A stretch of 64,000 bases of DNA. It comes from Candidatus Neomicrothrix sp. UBA2517 (GTDB lineage Bacteria; Actinomycetota; Acidimicrobiia; Acidimicrobiales; UBA8592). Numbering within the stretch: position 1 is the first letter of the stretch; every line of letters begins with the position of its first letter. The stretch is from positions 29,277-93,276 of the forward strand of contig DDNP01000003.1 of assembly GCA_002341185.1 (NCBI GenBank), given 5' to 3'. Positions 35,468 through 44,077 of this stretch are shown piece by piece. Under the pieces are notes generated by a model. The model did no database searches. It saw nothing but the letters and a program-made list of their open reading frames with translations, and was not told the DNA's origin. The position numbers and the translations under genes are program-made.

Positions 35468-36622
35468 ATGACTTGGGAATTTATCTTTGGAAGATTTTTG
35501 ACGCTGCTGCTAGTTTGTCAACTTTGCTTAATTCTGTGGAATCTGCGAGTAGTGATTCGCCCAAAGGCAAAGCTTCCAAAATCACATATGAAAGTGAGTC
35601 TTTTAATCCCTGCAAGAAATGAAGAAGGATCCATAGGGGCCTGCCTACGATCACTCATTAACCAAGATCACGACAATATTGAGATTATCGTGCTTGATGA
35701 TCATTCAACAGATAGAACTCGATCAATCGTTGAGTCTCAAGGCCACAACATCAAACTTGTAGAAGGAGAATCGATGCCAGTTGGATGGACAGGAAAAAAC
35801 TGGGCCTGTCACCAGCTGTCACTTTATGCAACAGGGGAAGTCTTTTTCTTCATAGATGCTGATGCGGTTCTAGAACCTTCGGCTATCACGTCGGTTCTGC
35901 ATGTTATGGAAACAGAAAATGTTGACATGGTAGCATCATTACTCAGGAACCAAGGAACATCATTTTCCAGCAGTATTCTTCTTCCAATCGTTAATCACGC
36001 AATTCTCGCACTATTTCCAGCTTCTCTCATTCACAGGAGCTCAAATCCCGATATAGCTTTAGCTTTCGGGCCTTTTATAGGTGTTAGTCGTAATGCATAT
36101 AAAAAATCAGGTGGTCACGCGGCGTACCCTGATCACATTGTCGATGACGTACAACTTGCTCGTTCAGTCAAAGCTGCAGGATATCAACAAAGATTAATCA
36201 ACGGTACTGACCTCGCTATGACCACTTGGTATTCAGGTTTTAAAGATATATGGAAAGGATTCTCGAAAAACGCCTACGGGGCCTTGAGCTACAGAACTTC
36301 GTTGTCTCTCTTAGTCACGTTTTTGGTAGCTCCGCTAATGGCTTTACCTTTTCTGCGACTCATTGCGGGCTTTTTTGGCGCATCTGTTCCTATGGAGGTT
36401 CTTTGGCAAGTAGTTCTTCTCATATTGGGAAGGTTTATCACTTCGTCAGTGGGAAGAGATCCATTGTGGGGAGTCATTTTTCACCCTTTCGCAATGTTGT
36501 TCTGGGGAGCAACATTATTCTGGTCAATGATCATAGCTGTAACAGGGCAAAGCATTGAGTGGAAGAACAGAAGTTACGTTACTAAACCAAAGCAAAAAAA
36601 AGACCTTACAGAAGATAACTAA
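35468..36622 (+). CDS. Membrane GT2 glycosyltransferase
   Basis: The 384-residue family 2 glycosyltransferase has a short N-terminal membrane anchor (about 5-25), a GT-A domain with LLIPARNEEGSIGACLRSL, VLDDHSTDRT and the DxD-type FIDADAVLEPS, an acceptor Asp in DHIVDDVQLARS, and several hydrophobic segments in the C-terminal third (about 275-355). This layout is shared with CrtQ-like carotenoid glycosyltransferases and HpnB-like proteins that glycosylate membrane lipids. The actual acceptor is unknown. It lies after plsY with a GGAG ribosome-binding site. Confidence 0.85.
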   Translation: MTWEFIFGRFLTLLLVCQLCLILWNLRVVIRPKAKLPKSHMKVSLLIPARNEEGSIGACLRSLINQDHDNIEIIVLDDHSTDRTRSIVESQGHNIKLVEGESMPVGWTGKNWACHQLSLYATGEVFFFIDADAVLEPSAITSVLHVMETENVDMVASLLRNQGTSFSSSILLPIVNHAILALFPASLIHRSSNPDIALAFGPFIGVSRNAYKKSGGHAAYPDHIVDDVQLARSVKAAGYQQRLINGTDLAMTTWYSGFKDIWKGFSKNAYGALSYRTSLSLLVTFLVAPLMALPFLRLIAGFFGASVPMEVLWQVVLLILGRFITSSVGRDPLWGVIFHPFAMLFWGATLFWSMIIAVTGQSIEWKNRSYVTKPKQKKDLTEDN

Positions 36623-36682
36623 AGATAGTTGTGCCTCAAAGCTGTTATCAATAAGTGACCTTAAATGTTAATGCCTTACAGC

Positions 36683-36688
36683 TAATGT
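36683..36688 (+). promoter_or_regulatory. -10-like hexamer before DUF2510 gene
   Basis: TAATGT ends 7 bases before the ATG at 36696. No Shine-Dalgarno and no clear -35 are visible. Confidence 0.35.
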
Positions 36689-36695
36689 GTATTAA

Positions 36696-37070
36696 ATGAT
36701 TCGTCCGCATTTCCCACCTCCTCCTTTACTTGATCCCGGGTGGTATTCTGACCCAACTGGACGTTACGAGGCTCGTTATTGGGACGGGCAAAAATGGACA
36801 AAGCACGTATCTCATTATGGTGCAGTTGGCACGGATCCAATATTACGAGCGAGATTTGACCGTTTATGGGTCCGGCTCGTTATCCGACTGGTCACTTGGG
36901 TTGCTTTCATACTGGCTGTTTACTTATTAATAAAGTCATTTTGGCCTTCAGGGTTTCTCGGCGAATCAAGCATGATGTCAAACATCAGCAAGGATCAGTA
37001 TGTCATTACATCTGATTCTGCTCTCTTTAGTCATATCGGTATTACTATTAAAGCGGTCATAAGATTATGA
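36696..37070 (+). CDS. DUF2510-domain membrane protein
   Basis: The 124-residue protein begins with a DUF2510 motif (DPGWYSDPTGRYEARYWDGQKWTKHV), a small domain found at the N-terminus of actinobacterial membrane proteins. One membrane segment follows (about 58-80, LVIRLVTWVAFILAVYLLIKSFW). The remainder is short and polar. Function is unknown. The domain is thought to sit on the cytoplasmic side. Its stop shares an ATGA with the fasciclin/OmpA-domain gene, so the two are coupled and possibly act together at the envelope. Confidence 0.8.
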   Translation: MIRPHFPPPPLLDPGWYSDPTGRYEARYWDGQKWTKHVSHYGAVGTDPILRARFDRLWVRLVIRLVTWVAFILAVYLLIKSFWPSGFLGESSMMSNISKDQYVITSDSALFSHIGITIKAVIRL

Positions 37071-38320
37071 AATCTACTATCAAATACATAGGAATCTTTT
37101 TATTTGGTGCTTTAGCATCGTTTCTGGGTCTTATCGTATGGGGAGATACCAAAGGTACGGAACTAACTCTGCTAAATGTCACAAATGCTGTTGAAAACAC
37201 TTCAAGTCCAACACCAAAGCCTCTTTTGCCAGTAGACGATGACGAATTATCACAAAACACACCTATCACCGCATATGCACAATATTCAGGTGACTCCATA
37301 GCATTAACCGGCAGTGTTAATGCGCAAGCCCTTGCTGATGCATTGATCGTAGCTTCAAATCAACTTGCTCCTGGCGGAACAGTAACCGCAGAGCTCGAAA
37401 TCCTAAGTGGCGTAGATTTAGCAATCATTAATTTGGAAATCTCAGGAGAAATAATTGATGACTCTGATCGCTCACGAGTGGTAACTAGATTTGAAGCTTT
37501 AGGAGTTAAAGTAATTGACAAGTTAGTTATTGAAGGATCTGAGCGGACAGTCTTTGAAGTGATAAGGGACTTACCTGAACTTAGTCAGGTTTTTGATTTT
37601 TTCTCGGCAGCTGGCGTTGAAGAACAAATAAGTGAGGAGATTGTTTCTGTAACGGTCTTCGCTCCCACAAACGAAGCTATGCAGGCCTTAGACATAACAG
37701 CACTTCAGGAGTTTGCTCAATTGGTGCAATTAAGTGACATTCTTCAATTTCATTTAGTTCCTGGTGGCTTTTACCTGTCGCAGCTTTCTAATGGAGCTGA
37801 CCTGAAGACGTTGAAGGGCGAATCATTAACAGTTCAAGAAGTCGATGAATCTACTATCAAGATTCAAGACAGCTTAGTGATACAAGCAGATATCACAGCT
37901 GCAAATGGGGTAATTCATATCATCGATGCTGTTCTAATTCCAGGAACAATCAAAACAGAGATAGCTTTAAACAAAATAGTCGGCTCTGACCCGATTCTCT
38001 TTGCCGTTGGTAGTCCGTTTTTGGCAGAAAGTTCTAAACCAATTCTTAATGAAGTGGCTGAAATCCTTATTGATAATCCAGAAGGCAATTTAGAAATTGA
38101 AGGACATTCAGATACTGATGGAGCTGAGGATATAAATCTCGATCTTAGCGCAAGCAGGGCTGAAGCTGTTCTAGAATATCTAATATCCAGAGGAGTTGAA
38201 CCTAGTCGTCTTTCAGCTACTGGGTATGGAGAAACTCGATTGAAGGTTGATCCGGAGGTGACTGCATCAGATCGTGCAGCGAATAGAAGGATAGAATTTA
38301 GAGTTATCTTTGGTAATTAG
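37067..38320 (+). CDS. BON-like / fasciclin / OmpA-domain surface protein
   Basis: This 417-residue membrane-anchored protein has one N-terminal membrane helix (about 7-26) then a proline-rich linker (45-60). Residues 70-158 resemble a BON-like domain of ArfA/OmpATb type (SIALTGSVNAQALADAL). Residues 160-292 form a fasciclin (FAS1) domain (TVFEVI, VTVFAPTNEAMQAL, LQFHLVPG, IIDAVLIP). Residues 300-417 form an OmpA-C peptidoglycan-binding domain (EIEGHSDTDG, LSASRAEAVLEYLISRGV, GYGETR, AANRRIEF). Mycobacterial ArfA combines BON and OmpA, and here a FAS1 adhesion domain is inserted between them. It probably lies outside the cell anchored to peptidoglycan. Confidence 0.85.
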   Translation: MKSTIKYIGIFLFGALASFLGLIVWGDTKGTELTLLNVTNAVENTSSPTPKPLLPVDDDELSQNTPITAYAQYSGDSIALTGSVNAQALADALIVASNQLAPGGTVTAELEILSGVDLAIINLEISGEIIDDSDRSRVVTRFEALGVKVIDKLVIEGSERTVFEVIRDLPELSQVFDFFSAAGVEEQISEEIVSVTVFAPTNEAMQALDITALQEFAQLVQLSDILQFHLVPGGFYLSQLSNGADLKTLKGESLTVQEVDESTIKIQDSLVIQADITAANGVIHIIDAVLIPGTIKTEIALNKIVGSDPILFAVGSPFLAESSKPILNEVAEILIDNPEGNLEIEGHSDTDGAEDINLDLSASRAEAVLEYLISRGVEPSRLSATGYGETRLKVDPEVTASDRAANRRIEFRVIFGN

Positions 38321-38324
38321 ATAA

Positions 38325-38963
38325 TTAGATTGAGCAGGTAAGCCCAGTTCCGCCTAAACCGCAATAACCATGCGGGTTCTTTCCTAAGTATTGTTGGTGG
38401 TAGTCCTCGGCAAAGTAAAAGGTTGGAGCTAACAAGATCTCCGTAGTTATTTCCCCGAACCCCTGTTCAGTCAAGGTCAATTGAAAAACAGATCGTGACT
38501 CTTCAGCTTCCTCGTATTGGTCTTGCGAGAAACAATAAAGTCCGCTTCGATATTGAGTTCCGATATCGTTCCCTTGTCGCATGCCTTGAGTTGGATTGTG
38601 GTTTTCCCAAAATGTTTTCAAAAGTGATTTATAACTCAGTAGCTTGGAGTCAAAAACAACCCTGACAACCTCATTGTGGCCCGTCATTCCAGAGCAAACT
38701 TCTTCATATAAGGGATTGGGAGTAAATCCGCTTGCGTACCCAACTGAAGTTGTAATTACGCCATCTAAAACCCAAAACTTTCGCTCTGCCCCCCAAAAGC
38801 ATCCCATTCCAAACATGGCTGATACCAAGTTATCTCCAAGCGGGTCAATTTGGGAAGAGCCTAAAACATAGTGATTCTCTGTTATTGTCATCTCATCAGT
38901 TCTTCCAGGCAAAGCCATTTCTTCATTCGGCATCTGAGGTAAAAACATATCTTTATTTCGCAT
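38325..38963 (-). CDS. msrA: Peptide methionine-S-sulfoxide reductase MsrA
   Basis: This 212-residue repair enzyme reduces methionine-S-sulfoxide in proteins. The catalytic Cys55 is in GMGCFWGAE, and resolving cysteines are available at Cys201 and Cys210 near the C-terminus (YCGLGGTGLTC). About 45 residues precede the core domain, as in E. coli MsrA. The gene begins 14 bases after the end of the MaoC-type gene upstream, so it is probably in the same transcript. Only 4 bases separate its end from the facing OmpA-domain gene. Confidence 0.94.
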   Translation of the reverse strand: MRNKDMFLPQMPNEEMALPGRTDEMTITENHYVLGSSQIDPLGDNLVSAMFGMGCFWGAERKFWVLDGVITTSVGYASGFTPNPLYEEVCSGMTGHNEVVRVVFDSKLLSYKSLLKTFWENHNPTQGMRQGNDIGTQYRSGLYCFSQDQYEEAEESRSVFQLTLTEQGFGEITTEILLAPTFYFAEDYHQQYLGKNPHGYCGLGGTGLTCSI

Positions 38964-38977
38964 CCAAGTATCCTCAA

Positions 38978-39832
38978 TTACCTCGTTTGTAGAACTCCAT
39001 TGTCAAGCACGACTCTATCTCCAGCTATAGTCCTGAACTTGAAATCACCCTCATCTTCCCAGACATGGACCTCAAGTTTTTCGCCAGGGATGACAGGTGA
39101 ACTAAAACGTCCATCCATACTTTTGAATTTTTCAGGATCCCCATCGCACGCAAGGTGAACCAATGCTCTTCCAGTAAAGCCGTAGGTGCAGAGTCCGTGT
39201 AAAATTGGCTTAGAGAATCCACCCAAAGCAGCGAAAGAAGGGTCTGAGTGAAGAGGATTCCGGTCTCCGTTTAGTCTATAAAGGAGTGCTTGGTCATTTC
39301 GTGTTTCGTAGCTGACGATACTATCCGCATCGCGCTCAGGAAATATTACCTTGTCCATAGGGCCGCGCTCTCCTCCCCAGCCACCTTCGTCTCGAAAAAA
39401 TAACTTACTAATATTAGTGAAAACTGGAAGGTTGTCGCTGGTATCGATAGCAGTGGTTTCTAAAATTACGAGGGCAGCTTTCCCTTTATCATAAATGTTA
39501 GATACTTTGCTCGTCGAAGTGACTGTCGCTTGCGTCGGAAGCGGCTTATGAAGAATAATTCCTTGCTCTCCATGAACCATTTTTGAGTAATTCACATCAC
39601 CCAAATGTGCAAGAGGCCCTCGCCCTCCAGTTCCTCCCAAAATAACACACATGGTAGGTAAGGCTTTTTGAGTGATGTCTTTTGTGTTCTCTGTGGTGAA
39701 TTCTAATTCGAATCCAGTAGGGTCTGTTGCGCCAGCTCCCACGCCTAAACTGTAAAGTAAGCAATCCTTTGAGTCCCATGAACTTTCATGAGGTTCAGAT
39801 TCCATGCCGATAGCGTCTAAATTAATGCCCAT
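38978..39832 (-). CDS. MaoC/hydratase-2 family double hot-dog protein
   Basis: This 284-residue protein resembles peroxisomal multifunctional enzyme type 2 hydratase: an N-terminal hot-dog half and a C-terminal MaoC half with the hydratase motif RLNGDRNPLHSDPSFAALGGFSKPILHG. The Asp and His of N-G-D-R-N-P-L-H are in place. It should hydrate trans-2-enoyl-CoA to (R)-3-hydroxyacyl-CoA. AAGGAG lies 6 bases before the ATG. It heads a two-gene minus-strand unit with msrA, an association with no obvious functional logic. Confidence 0.9.
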   Translation of the reverse strand: MGINLDAIGMESEPHESSWDSKDCLLYSLGVGAGATDPTGFELEFTTENTKDITQKALPTMCVILGGTGGRGPLAHLGDVNYSKMVHGEQGIILHKPLPTQATVTSTSKVSNIYDKGKAALVILETTAIDTSDNLPVFTNISKLFFRDEGGWGGERGPMDKVIFPERDADSIVSYETRNDQALLYRLNGDRNPLHSDPSFAALGGFSKPILHGLCTYGFTGRALVHLACDGDPEKFKSMDGRFSSPVIPGEKLEVHVWEDEGDFKFRTIAGDRVVLDNGVLQTR

Positions 39833-39893
39833 GTTTAACTCCTTCTAATGACTAAACACTACTGCATAGAGTCTTGCATCGTCACTTTTACGG

Positions 39894-40781
39894 CTACAAC
39901 CAAGATGAAGGAATACGCATAGAAGAAATTGAATGGTCGTGACCTTTATTGATTATGAGATCAGCGAATCTTTTCGAAGGATTTATGTGCATTGCTAAAT
40001 TCTGATTATTTACTGACTGCCAAATCTGATTCGCTAGTGTTCTGCGATCTTCAAGACTCAAGTCTTTGAATTGGAAGAAGAACGAGTTGTTGTCAGTCTC
40101 AGCGTTAGCACAATAGTCTAAGAATCTTTTTTCGTACCATTGGATAATTTGTGCTTCGTCCGCTTCAATGAAAATTGAAAAGTCAATATAATCCCGAATC
40201 GTATTGCCACTCTGATTTTTCCCTAGAGGAGAGTCTTGAAGAATATTGACTCCTTCGAGAATGAGAACGTCAGTTACACGGCACTCCAAAGCTTCTTCCT
40301 CAATATCATATGTTTCATGGGAATATAAAGGGATCTTGAAATCTGATTTACCCTCCCGAGCTGCAGAAAGAAACTTGATAATACTGCCATGGTCAAAGCT
40401 TTCAGGGAAGCCTTTTCGATGCAGAATCTGGTCCTTCTGTAATCGCGAGTTAGAGAAAAGAAAGTTGTCAGTTGAAATAACTTGAGCTTCAAGTCCGGTA
40501 GGAGAACTTTCCATTATCTTCTTTAGAATGGTCGACACTGTAGATTTTCCTACAGCAACACTTCCTGAAACTCCAATTATCAATGGTTTCTTCTTGTCAT
40601 GCTCCGTTCTTCTGGTACTTGCTTGATCTTTAATTAGTCTTTGGACGATTGGTGCGTAAAAATTACTAATTTCCATATCTGAAAATACTGGATCTTCTAT
40701 TTGTTGGTCTTGAGGAGGATTCCAGTCAGTTATGATTTCAAGCCATTCTACTCGGCTTATAAATTGCGTTTCTTTAGACAT
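39894..40781 (-). CDS. coaA: Type I pantothenate kinase CoaA
   Basis: CoaA phosphorylates pantothenate, the first committed step of CoA synthesis. The 295-residue protein has the P-loop GSVAVGKST at 73-81, preceded by IIGVS, and the family segments ISTDNFLFSNSRL and FVDFSIFIEA (here YIDFSIFIEADEAQI). I use the ATG at 40781, with AAGGTG 6 bases upstream, since the GTG at 40790 overlaps that site. CoA supply fits the many CoA-dependent genes around. The gene stands alone. The 61-base gap after it (39833-39893) holds nothing recognised. Confidence 0.93.
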   Translation of the reverse strand: MSKETQFISRVEWLEIITDWNPPQDQQIEDPVFSDMEISNFYAPIVQRLIKDQASTRRTEHDKKKPLIIGVSGSVAVGKSTVSTILKKIMESSPTGLEAQVISTDNFLFSNSRLQKDQILHRKGFPESFDHGSIIKFLSAAREGKSDFKIPLYSHETYDIEEEALECRVTDVLILEGVNILQDSPLGKNQSGNTIRDYIDFSIFIEADEAQIIQWYEKRFLDYCANAETDNNSFFFQFKDLSLEDRRTLANQIWQSVNNQNLAMHINPSKRFADLIINKGHDHSISSMRIPSSWL

Positions 40782-40910
40782 CCAATTCACCTTGCACTAG
40801 GTACCTCACAAACTTTCTATCTACTTTCTAAAATTTATTGACTATGTCTTACTAAAACAAATTTAGAGTACATATTTCAATATTCGCTGTATAAGAGAGA
40901 GAATGGAGAG

Positions 40911-41846
40911 ATGAAAGCAATAAAGGTCTCCGGCAAAGTCATTGAGCTGTGTGATGTACCGGAACCAACGGGCGAAGGCGTTCTTGTTAATGTGAAAGCA
41001 GTTGGTATTTGTGGGTCAGATATTCACTTGATCGATTCAAACATGATGAAAGTCATACCTGGACATGAGATATCTGGAATAACACCAGATGGTCAACCTG
41101 TCGCAATAGAACCAATGCTCTCATGTGGAGAATGTGTGCATTGTAATCGAGGTTCGCAACCATATTGCGAGAGCGCCTTACCAAATACGTTGGGTATAGG
41201 CATTGATGGAGGAATGGCTGAGAAAGTTCTTGTCCCTCAGCGTTTTCTTACGCCTTTGCCAAAGAGCGTTAAGGTACAGGATGCTTTTCTGATTGAACCT
41301 TTAGCGGTAGCTGTGAGGAGTTTACTCCGAGCGAATGTTAATTCTGCCAAACGGATCATCGTTGTGGGGGGAGGGACCATAGGATTATGCTGTGTTGCAG
41401 TTGCAAAATATTTCGGTGTAGATGTTGAGCTTCTTGCACGGCACAACCACCAAATTGAAGCAGGGTTTCGATTGGGAACGCAAACTCTGCGTTCGGAACC
41501 GGCAGCTTTGGTGATCGAAGCAGCTGGAACTGAAAGTGCTTTAGCTACTGCGATTAATTTAGTCGCAAAGGGAGGGACCGTCGCAATTCCCTCTACCTAC
41601 TGGGACCCAATAGAATTGCCAGGTATGGCGATGGGCATGAAAGAAGTTACCTTGATTCCCTCTATCACATATGGAACTACGAAGGGCCAACGTGATTTTG
41701 TTTTGGCATCAAAAATTCTCGCCACAACTCCTGAATTGCCTAAAGCAGTAATCACGCACCGGTTCCCACTCGACGCAGCACTTGACGCGTTTAGTGCCGC
41801 TCGATCACGTGAGATGGGTGCAATAAAGGTTGCACTAGAGGTATAA
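40911..41846 (+). CDS. Zinc-dependent medium-chain alcohol dehydrogenase
   Basis: This 311-residue MDR alcohol/sorbitol/threonine-type dehydrogenase has catalytic zinc ligands Cys34, His51 and Glu52 (GICGSDIH, GHE), and the structural zinc lobe with Cys72, Cys75, Cys78 and Cys86. The Rossmann loop is VVGGGTIGLCCVAVA. It is somewhat short for the family (usually about 340), with the deletion in the cofactor domain. A GGAGAG ribosome-binding site lies directly upstream. A TATAAG in the 120-base leader may be its -10. Substrate is unknown. Confidence 0.9.
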   Translation: MKAIKVSGKVIELCDVPEPTGEGVLVNVKAVGICGSDIHLIDSNMMKVIPGHEISGITPDGQPVAIEPMLSCGECVHCNRGSQPYCESALPNTLGIGIDGGMAEKVLVPQRFLTPLPKSVKVQDAFLIEPLAVAVRSLLRANVNSAKRIIVVGGGTIGLCCVAVAKYFGVDVELLARHNHQIEAGFRLGTQTLRSEPAALVIEAAGTESALATAINLVAKGGTVAIPSTYWDPIELPGMAMGMKEVTLIPSITYGTTKGQRDFVLASKILATTPELPKAVITHRFPLDAALDAFSAARSREMGAIKVALEV

Positions 41847-41864
41847 AAAATGCTACTGCTAGCT

Positions 41865-41879
41865 ATCATTATTAATGAT
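41865..41879. promoter_or_regulatory. Perfect palindrome upstream of whiB
   Basis: ATCATTA-T-TAATGAT is a perfect 7-base-arm dyad, 19 bases past the alcohol dehydrogenase stop and about 95 bases before the whiB ATG. It could be an operator for whiB, although A/T-rich dyads of this length do occur by chance. Confidence 0.3.
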
Positions 41880-41974
41880 GAGCACATCGTAACTATTCAT
41901 AAAGAAGATCATGACAAAATTGCAAAACCCGCATAGATTGACACTGTGAGTAGAGGCAAAATAAAGGGCACTCA

Positions 41975-42283
41975 ATGACAGCAATTGAAGTCCAAGCACC
42001 CAACACCAGACCATGGTGGATGGAGAATGCAGGATGTCAAGGAAAGTCGCAACTATTTTTTCCTCCACCAGGCGAAAGGCCAGCCGCAAGAGAACGACGT
42101 GAGAATCGGGCTCGAAAGGTTTGCTTTGAATGCGAAGTACTCGCTGACTGCCAGACATACGCTCGTCAGCAAAGAGAACTTGGCTTCTGGGGTGGAGAAT
42201 CAGAAATAGAGCGAGCTGAAGCTGGATTTGCTCCCACAACCCCCGTTATTGGCTTACGTAGGCATAGAACAGCTACAAATTAA
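41975..42283 (+). CDS. whiB: WhiB-family iron-sulfur transcription regulator
   Basis: This 102-residue WhiB-like protein has four cysteines for the [4Fe-4S] cluster (Cys21, Cys50, Cys53, Cys59, with the C-x2-C-x5-C core) and the GFWGG turn at 70-74 that contacts the sigma factor. A basic C-terminal tail (RRHR) for DNA contact follows. WhiB proteins are confined to actinobacteria and their phages, so this gene is the best single taxonomic marker in the window. TTGACA at 41938-41943 with an A/T-rich stretch 17 bases on is a possible promoter. Which WhiB class it belongs to cannot be told. Confidence 0.93.
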   Translation: MTAIEVQAPNTRPWWMENAGCQGKSQLFFPPPGERPAARERRENRARKVCFECEVLADCQTYARQQRELGFWGGESEIERAEAGFAPTTPVIGLRRHRTATN

Positions 42284-42337
42284 AGCCCCATAAACTAATT
42301 CTCTATTAGAAACCAACAATACTGTTAGGCCAGCATC

Positions 42338-43195
42338 ATGAACCAACGCGTCAGCCCGAAGGTTACAATGGTCGAATCAAGCGGTGGTGTCGTGATACCT
42401 GTTCATGATTATGGCGGGAGCGGTGACACCATAATATTTTGTCATGCAACAGGGTTCCATGGTCGTTATTGGGACCCTATCTGTGAGCGTCTCCCCGATG
42501 GTTTTCGGTGTGTTTCTCTAGATTTTCGGGGTCATGGTGATAGCTCTATTCCGGATGGTCTATCAATGGATTGGATTGGTATGGCTGAAGATCTCCTATG
42601 TGTAGTTGATCACCTAGATATTGAACCTGTTCTGGCTGTAGGGCACAGTATGGGAGGGAGTAGCATTCTGTTAGCTGAACAAATTCGACCTAGAACTTTT
42701 ACTGCAGCATGGTTATTTGAGCCTATAGTTATTTCCCCCGAGATATTTGCTGAGAAAAATTCTAAAGGCTCAGGTCTTGCAGCTGCAGCTAGGAAAAGAA
42801 AAGAAACTTTTGCATCACGAGAAGAAGCATATGAACGCTATGCTTCAAGACCACCATTTTCTGAAGTGGATTCAAGTGCTTTGTGGGCATATGTAAATTA
42901 TGGATTTCGCGATCACGCTGAAGGCGTTATTCTAAAATGCAGAGGAGAAACAGAAGCTCAAGTCTTTGAGAGTTCTTTAACTACAATCTATGAAAATCTG
43001 TCGACTGTTCAAGCTAGTGTGACCGTAGCTGGAGGAGGAGACAAGGAAGGGCCAGCTCAAATAGCCCCAAAAATTGCTCAGGAATTAGTGAATGGTCGTT
43101 TTGAAATGTTTCCCGAACTTACTCACTTTGCACCAATGGAAGATCCAGATTTTATCGCTACTAAAATCCGTAATGAGCTAATCAGAACTCTTTAG
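42338..43195 (+). CDS. Alpha/beta hydrolase
   Basis: This 285-residue alpha/beta-hydrolase fold protein has nucleophile Ser104 in VGHSMGGSS, the oxyanion segment CHATGFHGRYW and RGHGDSS. The late ELTHFAPMEDP gives the catalytic His. The acidic member is probably near AVTVAGGGDKEG. Substrate is unknown, with an ester or C-C hydrolase most likely. It lies between whiB and the thioesterase gene, 24 bases from the latter. Confidence 0.87.
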   Translation: MNQRVSPKVTMVESSGGVVIPVHDYGGSGDTIIFCHATGFHGRYWDPICERLPDGFRCVSLDFRGHGDSSIPDGLSMDWIGMAEDLLCVVDHLDIEPVLAVGHSMGGSSILLAEQIRPRTFTAAWLFEPIVISPEIFAEKNSKGSGLAAAARKRKETFASREEAYERYASRPPFSEVDSSALWAYVNYGFRDHAEGVILKCRGETEAQVFESSLTTIYENLSTVQASVTVAGGGDKEGPAQIAPKIAQELVNGRFEMFPELTHFAPMEDPDFIATKIRNELIRTL

Positions 43196-43207
43196 CTAAT
43201 TCCAAGG

Positions 43208-43213
43208 TATCGT
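43208..43213 (+). promoter_or_regulatory. -10-like hexamer before thioesterase gene
   Basis: TATCGT ends 6 bases before the ATG at 43220, which has no Shine-Dalgarno. This may give a leaderless mRNA independent of the upstream hydrolase gene. Confidence 0.35.
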
Positions 43214-43219
43214 CAAACC

Positions 43220-44056
43220 ATGGACGCAAGGACTTGGTTAGGTGTAGAACCCTCTCATAACCCTCATCGTTGGCACCTACCGGTCTCTAAAGGGATCTCT
43301 ACGGGTCACAGAGCCATGTTTGGTGGAAGCGGATTAGGGGCAGCAATAGCAGCTATGGAAGGAACAAGTGGAAGACCAGTCGTTTGGGCCACTTCTCAAT
43401 ATCTTTTGTTCGCAAAAGTCGGGACGGTAGTGGATTTTGATGTCACACTGGCGGTGCATGGAAAGAAAACAACGCAAGCGCGAGCTGTTGGACATGTCGG
43501 CGGTACGGAAATCATTACAGTAAATGCTGCCTTAGGTTCTCGTAATTACCCTGAAGAAAGAACTTATGGGTTACCTCCGGAAGTTCAAAAACCAGAATTA
43601 TGTCCAGTAAGAGAACGATTTTCAAATGTTAACGACTCTCTCGATTCGAGAATTGAACAAAGGTGGGCTTTGCCTGAGGGAGCTACAGACCCTGCTGAAA
43701 TAGAGCCGGGGAGAATAGCTGTGTGGAGCCGAATGCCAGAACTTCTTGAGCCCTCAGCGGCTACTTTTGCTGTCTTGGGTGACTACGTTCCTATGGGAAT
43801 CAGTTTCATCCAAGGGGGAAGAGCGGGGTCAACGAGCCTTGATAATACTTTAAGGGTTATTAATTTATCACCTAGTGATTGGTACTTATTGGATATTAGA
43901 GTTGATGCCATAGCAAATGGGTTTGGACATGGAGTTATTCATATTTGGTCACAGGATGGAACGCTATGCGCAATCGGAAGTCAGTCTTGTATTGTTCGGA
44001 GCAGAGAACCGGGGTCGCACTCTCCTCCCAAAAGGTTGGTTGAATCTCCAAACTAG
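43220..44056 (+). CDS. Acyl-CoA thioesterase II-like double hot-dog protein
   Basis: The 278-residue protein resembles TesB-type thioesterases: GHRAMFGGSGLGAAIAAM near residue 30 (the usual V-F-G-G motif), VVWATSQYLLFAKVG, and a second hot-dog half ending in QSCIVRSREPG. Such enzymes release free fatty acid from acyl-CoA. It has no Shine-Dalgarno and follows a TANNNT hexamer. It is probably part of the run with the alpha/beta hydrolase. A 7-base T run follows the gene, but no stem is convincing. Confidence 0.82.
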   Translation: MDARTWLGVEPSHNPHRWHLPVSKGISTGHRAMFGGSGLGAAIAAMEGTSGRPVVWATSQYLLFAKVGTVVDFDVTLAVHGKKTTQARAVGHVGGTEIITVNAALGSRNYPEERTYGLPPEVQKPELCPVRERFSNVNDSLDSRIEQRWALPEGATDPAEIEPGRIAVWSRMPELLEPSAATFAVLGDYVPMGISFIQGGRAGSTSLDNTLRVINLSPSDWYLLDIRVDAIANGFGHGVIHIWSQDGTLCAIGSQSCIVRSREPGSHSPPKRLVESPN

Positions 44057-44077
44057 CTGCAGCGCAAAAGGCTTTTT

